Source: Prunella strophiata
Taxonomy: Eukaryota; Chordata; Aves; Passeriformes; Prunellidae
Reading direction: 5' to 3'
Length of the DNA stretch: 64,000 nt
NCBI GenBank assembly: GCA_036583965.1
Contig: JAZBQD010000018.1
Coordinates: 15,292,867 to 15,356,866 of the forward strand
Shown here piece by piece: positions 38,392 to 51,900 of the stretch. Positions within the stretch are counted from its first letter, which is position 1. Each line of letters opens with the position of its first letter. The notes under the pieces were generated by a model, which saw only the letters and a list, made by a program, of their open reading frames with translations, did not search any database and was not told where the DNA came from. The position numbers were made by a program, and so were the translations under genes.

Positions 38392-41300
38392 AAATCTCTG
38401 AAAAGCACAGAACAACCCAAAACTATACACAAGGTTTTCAACACACATCTTTGTTTCCCTCCATAGCCCTCACTGAGACAAGTAATATGAAAATCTGTAT
38501 GCTCAGGCCAGGCTGGAGGCAGACAGACCACTGACTCCCCTGCAGCCTGGCCAGGATTATGCCAGCACATGGGACCACTTCTGCTGGAAATCCTCTCCTC
38601 CTTGGGCTGGTGCAGCGTGTCCCTGCACGCCTGCAGCGCAGGGCAGGCAGCACTGCAGCATCTCTGCTCCTCTCCCTTTGGCACAAAGGATAGGGGAGCT
38701 CTGAGGGGATACTGAACCCCTTGGAAAACTGAAATGTACTCTTTCCTGAGGATACTGCAGCAAGAAACAGAGTGAACAATCTGAGACCAGGTGCTGATCC
38801 TGAGCTGCCCCACAATCAAACACCACACTACACTTCACTGTTGTGCTGACTACATCCAGCAGAGCTCTGCAAAGAGCTCAGGAGTCACTAAGCCTCTTTG
38901 GTGTGACTAGGGTGGGAACAGAAACTAAAAAATTTTTAAAACCCCAATAAAATTACAAAAGCCCAATCTCTCTCCTTCTCAGCAACCAAAAGATCAAATG
39001 TCATCAGATGACGAAAAAAGAAAAATCATTCCCCAACAGTTACAAGCAAAGGGAAAAAGCAATCATTTATCACCTGCCAACAAGGACGAACTAGGAAATG
39101 AGGATTTGGGTTTTTTACCCCTTCCTATTGCATTTTTCCTCTTGTCAACCAAACCAATCCATTTCCTGCTCCATCCCCAACTAGGTCTGTGACTACTCAC
39201 CACTAGTCCCCATCAACACATTTCACACTTTGCCTTCCTTCTTTTCATTATACTTAGTCAAGCAAAGCAGCTACAGTAGTTTGACTGTCAACAAGATTTA
39301 CAAGTCCCTGAAAACCATAATCTTCCTTCTTTACATCCACTTTCAGATGATATAACTTTTCTTTGCATAAATAATTTCCCATATGCAAATTTGCAAGACA
39401 TTCAACTTTCTTTCTTTGCTCAACCTGTCTTTTTAATATCAGACTTCCCTCTTCCTTTAGATACATGTCTCCAAACCTAGGGTCCAATTATTTTCAGAAT
39501 CCTCAACGCACACTTTAGAACAGGAGTGGCCTAAGTGACATATAAAGGCTTTCCCACTTTGCAGTTTAGATAAATCTTTTCCAGTTAAACCTAGCAAATT
39601 AGAGGGACGCCTGTTTTATAATTCTCAGCAGCAGCGAGCACAGCATTCTCCTTATGCTTATACACTCACATTTGAGATTACTTCAAAGACTTGTTTCTTT
39701 GACCTCATGGAGTTCTGAGTGCAAGATACAGCACGTCTGAAACAGCTGATACACCCTTTCAACAACAAAATAGTTATTGCAGATAATTAAACAGATGTAA
39801 GAGAAGGGCAGGTCTGGTATCGGCCTTTTCAAATCTCCAGATTAATCTCAACATCACCAGTGCAACTGATGTCAGATCTGCAACTGAGTCCTAGATTGCC
39901 TTTCTCCTTCATTTAACAGCTTATAACGTGCTGACAAGACAGCTACCAGAGCTGATCTTCTAAATTGGTGATTAGCAACTGGGCACTTCAATCTAAGCTT
40001 CCATTTTTTACAATGATAGAAATAAATGTGTGAAGCATTTTTAAGGAGTTCAACATCTGTTAGAACCATAAACACAAAGAGGGATAAATATAGACATTTC
40101 TGTGTCTATTTTGTAGCTGAATGAGGCATGATGTGATATGCAATGAAGACAATGGATCTTCATCCTCTGCTTCTCTTATTCAGTGCTTTGATGGATAAGA
40201 AGATAGACTCACCAAAAGTCCTCAAATCTCTGACAGAAGCTTGTTTTGGACGTTTTTTCTAATTCCCAGAAACTAGTTTAAGTAAGAAATCAACTGAAGA
40301 ACAGATTCTCAATTGACAGCAAGATTCTCAACTTGAAACAAACTACCAAAACCCTACCAGGATAACATACATAAATAATTACTTGGGCTGGTAATTCCTT
40401 TAAGTGTCTGTGGTTCCTGGGCTGGTGTGGGGAGGCTTCCAATAGATGGCAATTTAAGAATTGGCTATTTCCACAGCCTTTTTTATCCCACTCATTTCAA
40501 AACAGCTGGTGCACAGACCATTGAACAACATGCCTAACTTTATTTTTTTTTAAGAAAAAATTTACAAAACACTCAGCAAAGCTTATATTTTGTTACAGAA
40601 CAGCATGTTCAGGGACTCCAGGACCCTGTACAGGAGGAAGAGCACTTTTGAGAGCTGGTCAAAGCTGAACATGCTGTCATCTTGCAGAAGCTAAAAGCTT
40701 GCCCTATCTCCCTCTGCACAGGAGGGATCAGTCGGTTCTGAAGAATTTTGGAAACTCACCCTCTGCCATAAAATAGCTCTTCCCCACCAAATGCATGGAA
40801 GAAATGGGCCTGAAATTTGACCAAGGAAAACAAGATTCCTTTAGAATCCCCTGTTTGCTACAAGTCCTCCACAAATAAAGAGCACAGTTGAGTCAGCCAA
40901 GCCTAGAGGAACCTCCACATTTTCTATTCCTGCATGTCAACACCACCTTCATAAGCCAGCATAGTAAACTGATATTCAAGATGACAAAAAAAGTTTCTAG
41001 ATTGCTTCCTGAGTGAAGACAACCTTCATTAAAGACTGTCTGGTTATCCAACTCTTGCTGGAGGAATTAGATTACCTTTATCAACCTTAGCTACACAGAA
41101 AAGCTCTTTCATTTGAGTGTCTCTTGAAGTGTGTTTTACCAAAGGCTATATCCCAGCTTAATTAATAGCATGCAACTGAAAATGGTCTGCTGAATTAGCA
41201 GAAAAACAACTCAATAAAACAGCTTCATCTCCAAAAAAGAGACAGATTCTTCTGGCACTGATATTATCTGAATTTGTGTTTTGGTCTTCATGGATAGGAA

Positions 41301-42431
41301 GTAAGATCACAAGCTTCTGCCACCTTAGCCAGTCTTGGCTGGCAAACATTCCCCTGCCTTAAAAACACATATCAGAAGTCCTGGGGCAGATTTCTGTTTT
41401 GTGCTCTCATCTTTCAGTACTAGTTCTTCTGAAGGAGGGATGACTGTGTTCTCATTTTTAATGCTTGTGTGCAGTCTTCATAGAGATTATGATAACTTTT
41501 CTGCACTACTCTCAGGACAAGAAGGTGTGAGCTCTTATTTTCAGTGGAGACACCCTTCTGGAAAAAAAATTAGACCTTGGATAAAGTTTTAAGTGGAAAA
41601 TTAGTAGTGAAACCACTACTATGTGCTCATACAACTGTGATCTTGCAGGTGGATTAGAAAATGGAACTCCATGTGTCAATTTCTGTAAAGTTTACAAGAG
41701 TAAACCTCTAATCATTCAAGATCCCTCTTAAGTCAAGGTCTTAACAATCTGCCCTCTTAAAAGAAATAATTCTCCTGACTGTCTCTACGAGACAACAAAG
41801 AGTAAAAGGAAAGCAGATGCCAGCTTTCTTTTTCTTGCAATATGAGAAGCAGCAGGACAGGTCAGTTGGTCAAACTGCAACAATAAACTCAGCATTCCTA
41901 AGAGGGAAAGCTTTTTACTACACATAGGTTGTGAGAACACTGGTAAAGGGAAGAAGGTAAATTTGAATGGGATGTCAAAACTACCTATAATTCACCTAGC
42001 AAAAAATATGTTGGAGAAGTTGATAAAACTCATATTTGTAAAGCTAAGTCAAGTGTGATCAGAAATCAGGCACCATATAGCAGTTTCCTGCCCACATCTG
42101 CCTTTTCTTGAGCCTGTGAGGTATCCAACAGAGACCACTCTCAGAGGCTGTGCAATGCATAAGATCTGTCTTATGCCAGTGTCTGACTCAATAGATTGTC
42201 TAAACCAAATCTTTAAAAAAACAGCCCAAAACAACCTAAATGTTGAATCTTGATAAAATTCTAAATCAAATGCTTGCAAAAGATACAAAATATTTTGCCC
42301 CAAATAATGAAGATTTGCCCCTTGCATAGTAATGTGGCAAAACAATGACTATTTTCAAAGTGTGAGCCTTTGATTTATCATTAGTAAAACTGAATAAGCT
42401 TACATATGAATGCTTAGATATAAGGGGATGA

Positions 42432-42445
42432 CCCCCCCCCCCCCC
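42432..42445. repeat. 14-nt C run (poly-G in the PTPN13 pre-mRNA)
   Basis: Uninterrupted C run in intron 2. The minus-strand transcript would carry G14, which can form a G-quadruplex and is prone to slippage. Confidence 0.88.
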
Positions 42446-43243
42446 AAAGGTGCTGAAATACTAGGATGCATCATGGAACAGCCTTTATGTGAAAAAAAGT
42501 TAAAGATGTTACTCAAGTTCAATAAGTGGGTTAAGTACTTATTACTATTAAAAAAAGCAAGAAAGGAAGTGAAAGGCCTTGAGGACTTGCAGGTTTTAAA
42601 GAAAAGAAAGGAAAACATAAGGAAGTGGAAAAATTCCATATTCAGACCTAGTGCTAAAATGTGTATTAGCAGCAGTATTGCAGATGCTGAGCTTGGAGGT
42701 TACTGAGGTGGGAGGGGGGAGAGAGAAGAAATACTTCTACTCCTTTGAAGTACAAGTCAACCTCACATTCCTTCAGTAGCTGTGTAGGTGCTGCCACTTG
42801 CATTTTGGGGAATCATACCTAGCCCTCTGCTGAAGTTTTCTGTTTTTCACCTTTGAGACAAAATCTCTCCAGTGCACACTGGTCCTGACTGCACAGTACT
42901 GCACCCATTTCCAGGCTCCCCTCAGTACCAAAGTGTTCCAGTGGTCTCAGACTTCTTTATCACTTTTTTCCTATGTTTCCATCTCACTCCAATGGGTGTA
43001 AAATAATTGAAGTTACCACCACAAGAACTGGGATGTGCCACAGGTTCTGGCAGAACATGAAGTGAAGGTTGAAAGCCACCTTTGGGCTGTGGTGCAGAGA
43101 GGCACTTACCCTGAGACAACCTAGGAGCAAGGTATTGTTTGGGTTTAGAGCCTAGGAAGGACAAGGCTGTTTACTTATATGGCACATTAATATAACCAAG
43201 ATGTTTCCAGTTCTGTACTTATCAGTCTTAAAAAAATGCTTAC

Positions 43244-43363
43244 CTTTTCTGAAAAGCTCTTGAAGGCTCTCTGCACTTTGATTTAAAATAGCCCATATTT
43301 CCTCTTCTTGCAGTGGTCCCCCCCGAACCTCCAGAGCCTCTGCTAGTGACACATGCATGTTAC
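43244..43363 (-). CDS. PTPN13: PTPN13 exon 2: start codon and first part of the KIND domain (CDS 43358-43244)
   Basis: Seen: the acceptor is a pyrimidine-rich tract ending in cag at 43364, followed by five untranslated bases and an ATG at 43358-43356. The start has A at -3, a reasonable Kozak context. The exon encodes 38 codons plus one base, beginning MHVSLAEALEVRGG and ending in QSAESLQELFRK. The donor is GTAAGC at 43243, phase 1. Known: this matches the N-terminus of human PTPN13 nearly residue for residue, including the initiator. The KIND domain is a kinase C-lobe-like module without catalytic activity, used for protein interaction. PTPN13 is a cytosolic phosphatase with KIND, FERM, five PDZ and C-terminal PTP domains, and it binds the FAS C-terminus among other partners. 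The in-exon ATG and the acceptor just before it show that an untranslated exon lies upstream. Confidence 0.96.
43356..43358 (-). other. PTPN13: PTPN13 translation start codon
   Basis: The ATG lies six bases inside exon 2. The known N-terminus of PTPN13 begins at the same Met, and there is no upstream coding homology, because the intron acceptor is only five bases away. Position -3 is A and +4 is C. Confidence 0.93.
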
Positions 43364-46300
43364 CTGGGAAATAAACAGACTGATGTAAGACTAAACAACA
43401 TCTTTTCTTCTCCATGCATGCAGCATTCAAGTAGTAATAACCCATGTTCAACCCTCAGTCACAAAAAGTCTCCAGCATTAGCAGAACCCATCAAATATCA
43501 ATCATACAAAATGTTCCCTATGGCAATAAAGAATTTTGAGCACCTACTCCAGAAAAACTCAGGTTAGGAAAATAATGATCCATATTAAGACTGTAGGACT
43601 CTACATCCATAAATTCAACAAGCTGGCATTAATTCACATGCTATGGGCAAGAGCTTGCTCTGTTTACAAAGATGACAAATCAATCAGTAGTTAAAGGTTT
43701 ATTAAAACAAATCAGCTATTAACACAATTTTGACAGGTTTAAGTCATGAAGCTGTTAGAAAAGGAAGCTCTTCCTCCTTTCAGAGTTGTTGATAGCATCT
43801 CATGACCATATTATAAGAAGCACTGCAGCAAATATGCACACAAGCAAAATGGCTATGGAACTGATAGATAACTATGGAACAGCCTCTCCTTGCAGTTAAA
43901 AAACAAAATAAAACTGTTAGCAAAACTCTACTTGTTACATCCCCAGAAAATAAATAAAGATTTCTTTCCCCAGATAAATGAGGTTATGCTTCATTATTTT
44001 TTGAAAGAGCTAAACCATTTTCACCACACTACAATAAATATTCTGTTGTCCAGAACCATCTGAAAACTGAAGACTGCATCCCTAAATATTCTGGCAAAGC
44101 AAAGCTTCATCCACTTGATAAGCTCAGGAGCAAATAAACCATATGTCTGCTTATGCCAATTTATATTTCTGACTAGAATGCAGCTGCAGTGGCTTCTCTC
44201 TGTGCTTCTCTCCAAAGCCCAGAGAATAAAATCTTGAGGCAGTGAGCTGCAGTAAGAGCCTAAGGTGTACTGTCACTCATCATTGGTACATTTGTTGTAT
44301 GTCTCAAAGGCTCCAAAGTTGTTGCTGGAAATGGAAAATACAGTTCCAGAAGCCATGCTTATGGTCTGGAGACCAGTAACTGATATTAACAGTTTCAGAT
44401 GACCCAATGGTACTGCTGGAAGCTCCTGCCCCTTCCTGTAAATCACTCACCCAGAGCCTTCCCATCACACCATACAATCCTGGCTCAGGTGTAGGATACT
44501 AACCTAACAAATTTAAAGAGGAACAGGCTATATTTAGTTTTCCAACTGTCTAGGCAGCTTTATGCCTTCCAAGTGTTTTTAATTAGATAACCATGCTTAT
44601 ACACATATAATGGCAACATAAAAGGCTGAATATCCTGCAGTTTCTAACTGAAAACATGGGGTTTGATAATACTTACTAAAATACTAGCCTTTTCACCTAG
44701 AATTCCCTACTACTACTGAAAAATTACATATTGCTGGCTGTTTTTCAGCATAGCTTATTTTTCCTTATTTCACAACTTGCCAGTTTGTGGCATTAAATTA
44801 CTGTGCATATTTACTAAACCAGATATATTTTCAACAAATTAATGTTCAAAAGTCATCATCAAAAGACAATGGAAGGGAAAGCAGACTCAGATCCCATTTA
44901 AAAGAAAGATGAAATCTGAATTCCCAAAGAGAAAAATAAAATGGAACATGAAAAATGGAAAGGTAGGGACCAATACAGACTTGCAGTAAATGGATGGAAC
45001 ACCAGAGAAAATTGTGCTTCCAGTCAGCATGAGATTCACACACACCAGGCACAGAGTGAATGTCTGGTCTCACTGTTCCAGGAAATTCTGTGATTTCATG
45101 CCACTGTCTCAAATTTCAGTAGGTACATCTAGTAATCAAGCTTATCTGGATTATTCAGATTAAAAGATCTCATCTTCTCCCACGGACTAAAAATACATTA
45201 ACTCCAAATGAAAACTTTCTGTGATAAATATTCTAAAGGAGAATGCCAAGCATAAGAACAAATTCCCTCTCCCCCACCCCAAATCCTTCTCTGGCACTCC
45301 CCTTTTTCTCATTCTGCAAAATCCTGCATCCTTTCAGCTGTGATTAAATAGTGTGGACTGCTCTGCAGCAGATATAAGCCAATTCCCTATTTAACAGCAC
45401 AACAGACCATAAGCATGTCTGCTCAAACTCCCAAACACATTACATCAACAGCAAAAGAATCCTACAGCAAACAATTTCTTGATCACAGTAAGAAGCAGTA
45501 TGAATATACACACCCAGCCACCCAGGCCTCTGCTGTAGCAGTGCAAGCAACAAGATCTGCTTGCATTTCACAGACAGCAGGAGCTTGACAAATAAAAATC
45601 AAACATTCAACACAACAAAACCAAGCAAAATCCATCACAAAACCAGTCACTACATGCACAGCCACATGCAAAATGCCACAAACTGGGATTTTAGTGGGAT
45701 TCTCATTGAAGCAGATCTGTTTCACTAACTTTTTGGTAACTTTCTCTGTGACTTTTCTTCCTCAAAATTATCTTTAAGCTGCAGTGCTTGTCTGCCTCAG
45801 CAATGGGCAGACCAACACGCTGGTTATGAGGATTAAAGAACCTCCCACAAAATGGTTCCCTAGCACCAAGGAACTGACTGAGGAAAGCTGGGGTGAAGCT
45901 GTTGGCATGGAAATTCAAGGCCAGGTTTCTCCACCTTTCCAGCCCACCTGGCATCAGCCAGACACCTGATTTGGAGCTGACAATGCAAGTGCCTGGCTCA
46001 ATACATACTTCTCCCCCACCAGTTTGTTTGTCTCAGATGTTTTTCACAAGAAGATTTTTGTAAGAATGCTGACATTTGCAATGCACGACTCCTCCAAATT
46101 CCGCTGTCTCCTTAGATTCTGGGAACCCTCAAGAGTGTGTGGTCCTTTGTGAATACAGAAACCTAAATGCTCAATTCATACAAAAGCTTTTGGTTCTATG
46201 CAAAACCTGAACATCATGATAAATGGCAATATAAGGACTATATTGAGTAATTTTTGTAAGAGAAAAACATTTAAAGGTTTTGTAGAACACTGCATCAAAA

Positions 46301-48876
46301 CCATGCTCCTGGCAGTCCCTGTGTTTTTCAGTGTTCCAGGCTGACCAGCAAAGAAATCTAGATGCACTGGTAAAGTTCTCTATGGACTCTTAGTCAGTTC
46401 ATGTCAAGCCATTTTTTTGCAACAAGTCCTCTCCCTGTCTCCTCTTTATCCAAGGAAAGCAAGATCTGGAATCCCGTGCCCTGTTCTTTCACTCCTTGTA
46501 ACAAGGATGGACAGACTAAAGGACATTGCAAGGTGCACCTTCCAAGGACAAGTTCACTTCCCTTTTCTTGGGACAGAACTATGATGGAATCTTAATATGA
46601 GGTCACACAGAGATGGGATTGGAGTAGGCAAGTGCCAGGGTTAGGTGGTATGAACTCCACAAGAACTGCTAGGGCATGGAGTACTCACACACCCAAAACT
46701 CACATGGGATCACAGCCACAGGACATCCAAACAGGGAGATTCACACAGTAGAGAGCACAACACAGTGTAGGAAGAGAGTGGACAAATTAAAACAGCACTG
46801 GAGGTGCATAGGCATGAACCTGACAGACTGCTTGTTCTGGGGCAGAATTTACTCCCAGACCACACAGGAATACTATTTCCACAGGAAGGGAGTTGCATCC
46901 TATGGAGGCAACTTTTATGCTCCAGGACAAGAGACTCAAATTCAGGTGTAAATCATTTGTATTAACAAGCTCTGAGTGCAAATTTCTTGGCACCATTCAG
47001 CCCTAAGCCATGCAGGCAGCACAGTCACGGGGGAAAAATGTTGCCTAAGCCAGAGGCCTCTCCCATATTTCAGACACTTTTTGAAAAGAGCCTGTCTACC
47101 TCATGAGGACCAGCTGCCAGCTCCTCCCTCTAGACAGACAGCTCACACACTCCCTGATGAGTGGGATGGGGCTCTGGCTCCTGCCTGAAAACAAGCTCAG
47201 TGACCTCCTGGCTTTAAAAAGTCTCATTTTAAAGTCCCAGCAACCCATGTTAAAAGCACACCACTTATGCAACATCCAGACAGTGCCAACCCCATGAGGC
47301 AGCCTTCCACTTGCTCTGTCCCAAGTAAGACAGAAAGCACAACAGAAGCAGCCCCTCACACTGAGCAATTCTGCCAAAATGACTGTTTGCAAGGCATATA
47401 CTTTTTCCCCCTACCACTTACAAAGTCTTCTCACCACCTCACTTTTTAACTGCTTATGTATGCAGAAGTTAAACGCTCAGAATTCTCATTTCCCCCAACC
47501 ACCACCACGTTTCCTCACACATTTTAAATTTTAAATTTGAAATTGAAGGTTTCCAACAGCAACGAAGAATTTGGAAAATTTGATAGGCCTGTTCTTTCCA
47601 AATTTTATTGAGCTGTCACCAGCCAAAATATTAACAAGCTTTTTGCCATAACTTTGATTATTAAACACTGTAATACAGTAATTTTTGTCAAAAAGTTCCT
47701 AGAAACAGACTAAAAGTCAAAAGGCTTCAACTTAACTGATGCTTGACAACTTGGTGTTTTGGTTTTAGTAAGATATCCCTTGTTTTTCTCCTTACCTTGT
47801 GCATCAACATTTTTCCCCAATGTTATAACTTCAGAACAAAAACTTTTAGTCAAAAAGCTGTGCTTTAACATCAGCTAACTGAAATGCCTGCACTACCTCA
47901 CACTTGATATTTCATAGGAATATGATGCCAAGAAACACAAAAAGCAGCTGCTCTGGCATACACTCTGCAGGTGTTTCCAGATGTGCAAGAAACAGTGAAA
48001 AAAATCTAGAGTCCCAAACACTGTTAAGAATTTCTCAATGATCACATAAAACATTCTGATATTAATTTTTATCCTTTGACAAAATTTAAAACAAAGAAGA
48101 GAGCAAGAAGGCTGTATATACATACAAAATACTTTCTGAGGAGAAAAAAACAACCTTATTTGTCCCATAAAAAACACTGTTAGCTGACCTTAAGTGTCCT
48201 GAATATGAGCAATATTGTCCCCTTGCTCCAGAGGGACACTTAGGCAAAAGGTGGCAGGTTCTGAGGAGACTTTTCTCTCAGCAGATGAGCCAAGAGCCCT
48301 TTCTTGGAGGGGGCTTCTTCCTCTGGAGATATAAATGCCTGGAGGCAGAAGTACATTTAACAAGGCAATTCTATCCCAAGAGAATCTCTTAAAATTCTCC
48401 TTTCTCATGCCATGATTAACTGCCTGAAAATAAAACACTGACACTTCCATTCAGCACTCACTGAACACGAAGTGCTTTCTAAGAGCACTCGACAGGCACA
48501 AGTCTCAGTGACACTGAACTGGGGCTAGACCTGGACAGTTTCCAAAGTCTGGTCTCTCCCACTTCAGAACCTGAGCACCTTAAGCCACTACCATGCCCTG
48601 TCATTTCAGAATCCTGGCATCTATCCTATTTATTTACCTTGGCCCACATCTTATACCCCCGAACAAGATCTGGACTACATATACCAATTAGTTTATCCCC
48701 AATAATACTGTTGCTGAAACTGGGCTGAAGTGCAGAACCCTGGAGCCAAGTTAGAAAGCTTGCACTTAGTAGTCTTTGGAACTTTATTTTCAAATCCACA
48801 CATAAAATGTGGTTTTCCTATAGCTGCAGGTCCAGTTTACATAAACTATCCAGTAAATAAGGCATTATTTGCAAAT

Positions 48877-48925
48877 AGTCAAGTCAAGCATGCAATCAAG
48901 TCAAACACACAAGCTAATCAAGTCA
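48877..48925. repeat. Interspersed AATCAAGTCA direct repeats
   Basis: AATCAAGTCA occurs at 48895-48904 and 48916-48925, with a related GTCAAGTCAA just upstream. The copies are spaced about 20 nt apart. A short local repeat of unknown significance. Confidence 0.6.
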
Positions 48926-51900
48926 GCTGTGCTTAAAGAGGTTTTTTTCTTTTAGAGTCCTGCTCTCAAGTTAATTACTGCACATTATTCTCAATTATTG
49001 TCTTGAAGGATAAGGAAACAAACATCCTTGTGTCACATCCACTTTTTTCTTTTCTCCTATAGATAAAAAGAGTGGGGGACACAGCCCCACAAGATCCAAC
49101 TACCATTTCCCCCCCTCCTTTTTAAAGTATTTAAAGAGCTGCCAGAAATCAGGTGAACCAAAATTTTGATGAAAAAAATCCCACAGTCCCATGGTGCTTT
49201 TCACTCAGCCTGCAACCAGACAGTAATATTACCTTAGCACTATTCCTTCTCTTTCATTTTGGAGAGGCCAGCAGAGATGAGTATTACCACCCAAGTATTT
49301 CTCCCCTCTTCCTGTCATGGAATAGATTAGCTTCTTCCACTCACATATTTTCTTTCCATGTTCTCCTCTTTCTCCCCCACAGCAGACAGGATGGAATGTC
49401 AGCAAAACAAAAATCTCATGCTCCTGGGCAAATCCTCAACCTATACCAAGAAAATTTCTTTGAAATGGTATTTCCTCTTCAAACTGATAGCTTGCTGCTT
49501 GAGCTCAGACCTCCTAAGTAAGGAACAGAAACTAGCTCAAATTTGTGAGAAAACACAATATGGAAACACTCCCAGAAGTATAAATCTTGGCCTTTTATCT
49601 GAGCATACACAGATTAACAGATGAGCATTTCTCCTCCCAAAGCCTCAAATCAGTATTAATATTCCCAGATCTGGAAGACAGAAGATTGTAACACACTGAG
49701 AATCTTGGCTTGCACCTCCAGCACAAGCAGTGTTTATTTTACCCAAAAAGTGCTTGCTTTCTTTCCTGGAAGGTGGAAAGAAATCAGCTTTTGGCATTGG
49801 CCCTGAACACACAATGGAAGACAAGCTAGGGTTAGTGTTGACTCCCTCTGCTCTTCTGTCTCCATCACCAGAACCAGATAAACTTGTTTATCTGAAGCTT
49901 CATGTTAGGCAAACTAGTAAAGCCAGTCCAAATTGTATATAATGATCATGAAAGTCATGTTTTCTAGGCAACTGCAGAATACTTTTTTATACATGAGGGT
50001 AGCTGATGTTTCACATTTGATATTAAAATTTTATTCAAAAGAGCATATAATTATCACTACAAAGTAAGCTTAATCCACATAAATCGTAGCATGATTCTTG
50101 TATCCCTCTCTTTGTTTAATTGTCAGTGTAAGATTCTTGGGCAACTCCCTTATTTTGCTGTTGATCTGCTCCACCTCAGAGAGGGCACGTCTCCTTGATG
50201 CATTTCTCATACTTGCAATTTTCATTTTAATTGCTAAGTAGCAGCAGAAGACCTGTGACTAAGGCAGGCTTTAGGGAAAAAAAAAAAAAAAAAAAGAAAT
50301 CTCAGACTACAAAGCAGCTTGGCTATAGTGACACTTTTTAAACAGCACATGAGCCAGTAACACCCTCATTCACACATAACAAATTAAACCCTTCTAATGA
50401 CCTGAAATAACCAGAAGCAAAAAGGCATCTTGCTACAGGATGGAGTGATGATGTGCTGTCTATCAGACAAAAGGCACGAAGAATGGCACCTCCAGCTTTG
50501 GTCCAGCAGTTATTCCATTGTTGCATTTGAGAGCCAGGCATTCCTCACATACTGTGAAAAGGTCATGACTGAAGTCTGTCCTTACTCACTCAGCTCTCAG
50601 CACAGCTGAAGAGGGAATGAAAGCTTTTGTCAGGGGAGCAGAAATAGTAGCAGGCACCTGATTTAAATGTCATGGAGCCACTGGAAAGCATTATTCTAAG
50701 TCCATAAGTACTGCTTCCCACCATCTGTGACATTCTAAAGCTATCTGCAAACAAAACACTGGGGCTCTGGTGAGCAAGTGAATGAAGCAGTGATAATTAC
50801 TTAGTACAGTAACTGCTTTTTTCATTCAGTACATTATTTTATAACTATAATATTATTCCTGATCAGCTCCCAATGTTTGAGAAGAGTAATGCTCAAATAT
50901 TTAACACCAAGATATAAAATGCCACAGACTAGAAATTCAGTGACTCTACCAATAAGTTTCACTAATGGATCAACTTACTTTAGAGTAGATTTTTAAAAGC
51001 TTAGCTTAAGGCCTCTCCAGGTAATGAAGTGATAATTTTTACTGCATCAGACAAATTCTCGAGTTCCAAAGGGCTCAGATTCTGTCACAATCCTTTCAGT
51101 CTCAGTAATAGAGAATGGTATCTTCCTTTAAAAACTGCCTCCTCTTGGTAAGGCAGTCCCCTTGCAGTAATGTAACAATCAGTGTCACAAAGGCAGCACA
51201 ACTGGATCAGCAAACAATTAAGCCAAGTGACCAAGAATTCTCTATTTTCTTGGATGTGGCACTTGAAAGTCCTTCAGATAGGTACAAAAAAAAAAAAAAA
51301 AAAAGTTAATGTACTACAATACTGGGGGGGAGAAGGGAATCATTAGCACCCACCAACCTTAGTCATAAAGAAAAGTGCTAAGTTTGCAGCATATTTGTAA
51401 ATAACATAGAAGTCAACATACTCTTAAGAAGTGTAAAGCCTGAGCCTAGCATATGTTATTTCAAAGCCTGACTTTAATTCTATTATATTCACATCCAATC
51501 CTTCCACAAATGGCTTTTTAGGCTCTTAAGGTGAGTAAACTACAAGGTTCACTTGGGTTTTAAGATTTCTTCCTTTCATGGGAGAAAGGTGGATCTGAGC
51601 AAAACAATCTTTTTGCTCAGATCATATATTTGACTATCAGATATTTTGGAAAAAGAAGTCAGCATAAAAGATATACCACTATGGCATACCAAAGCAGTTT
51701 TTCCATAGTTAAAAATGACCTCATGTATGGTACTAGTAAAGAATGCAATGGATTCAGAAATAAGGTTCATGTTCTTCATTTGAAAGCAGCATCCTTACAC
51801 AGTCATAAGAAGAAAGAGAGCTGCTGACTTGTGTACTCAACCAGAAAAATATCCTGGCATTCAGAGGACAGTTCATACTAACAGCTACCTCACGTCCTGC

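Larger units (their letters stand above)
35722..43243 (-). other. PTPN13 intron 2 (7,522 bp)
   Basis: Contains (AC)8 (38376-38391), a 16-nt A run (37861-37876), a 14-nt C run (42432-42445), and a locally GC- and CpG-richer patch around 38500-38830. No exon was recognised. Confidence 0.83.

Noticed and set aside
38352..38828. 158-codon minus-strand ORF in intron 2 as a gene
   Set aside because: Cys-rich translation without family resemblance, ending in the translation of an AC repeat. Three overlapping frames are open, which reflects GC content and not coding; kept only as a composition finding.
41900..41950. Weak resemblance to the CR1 'ctttactgtgagg..gagacactgg' segment
   Set aside because: Only scattered matches with no flanking CR1 blocks; likely coincidence.
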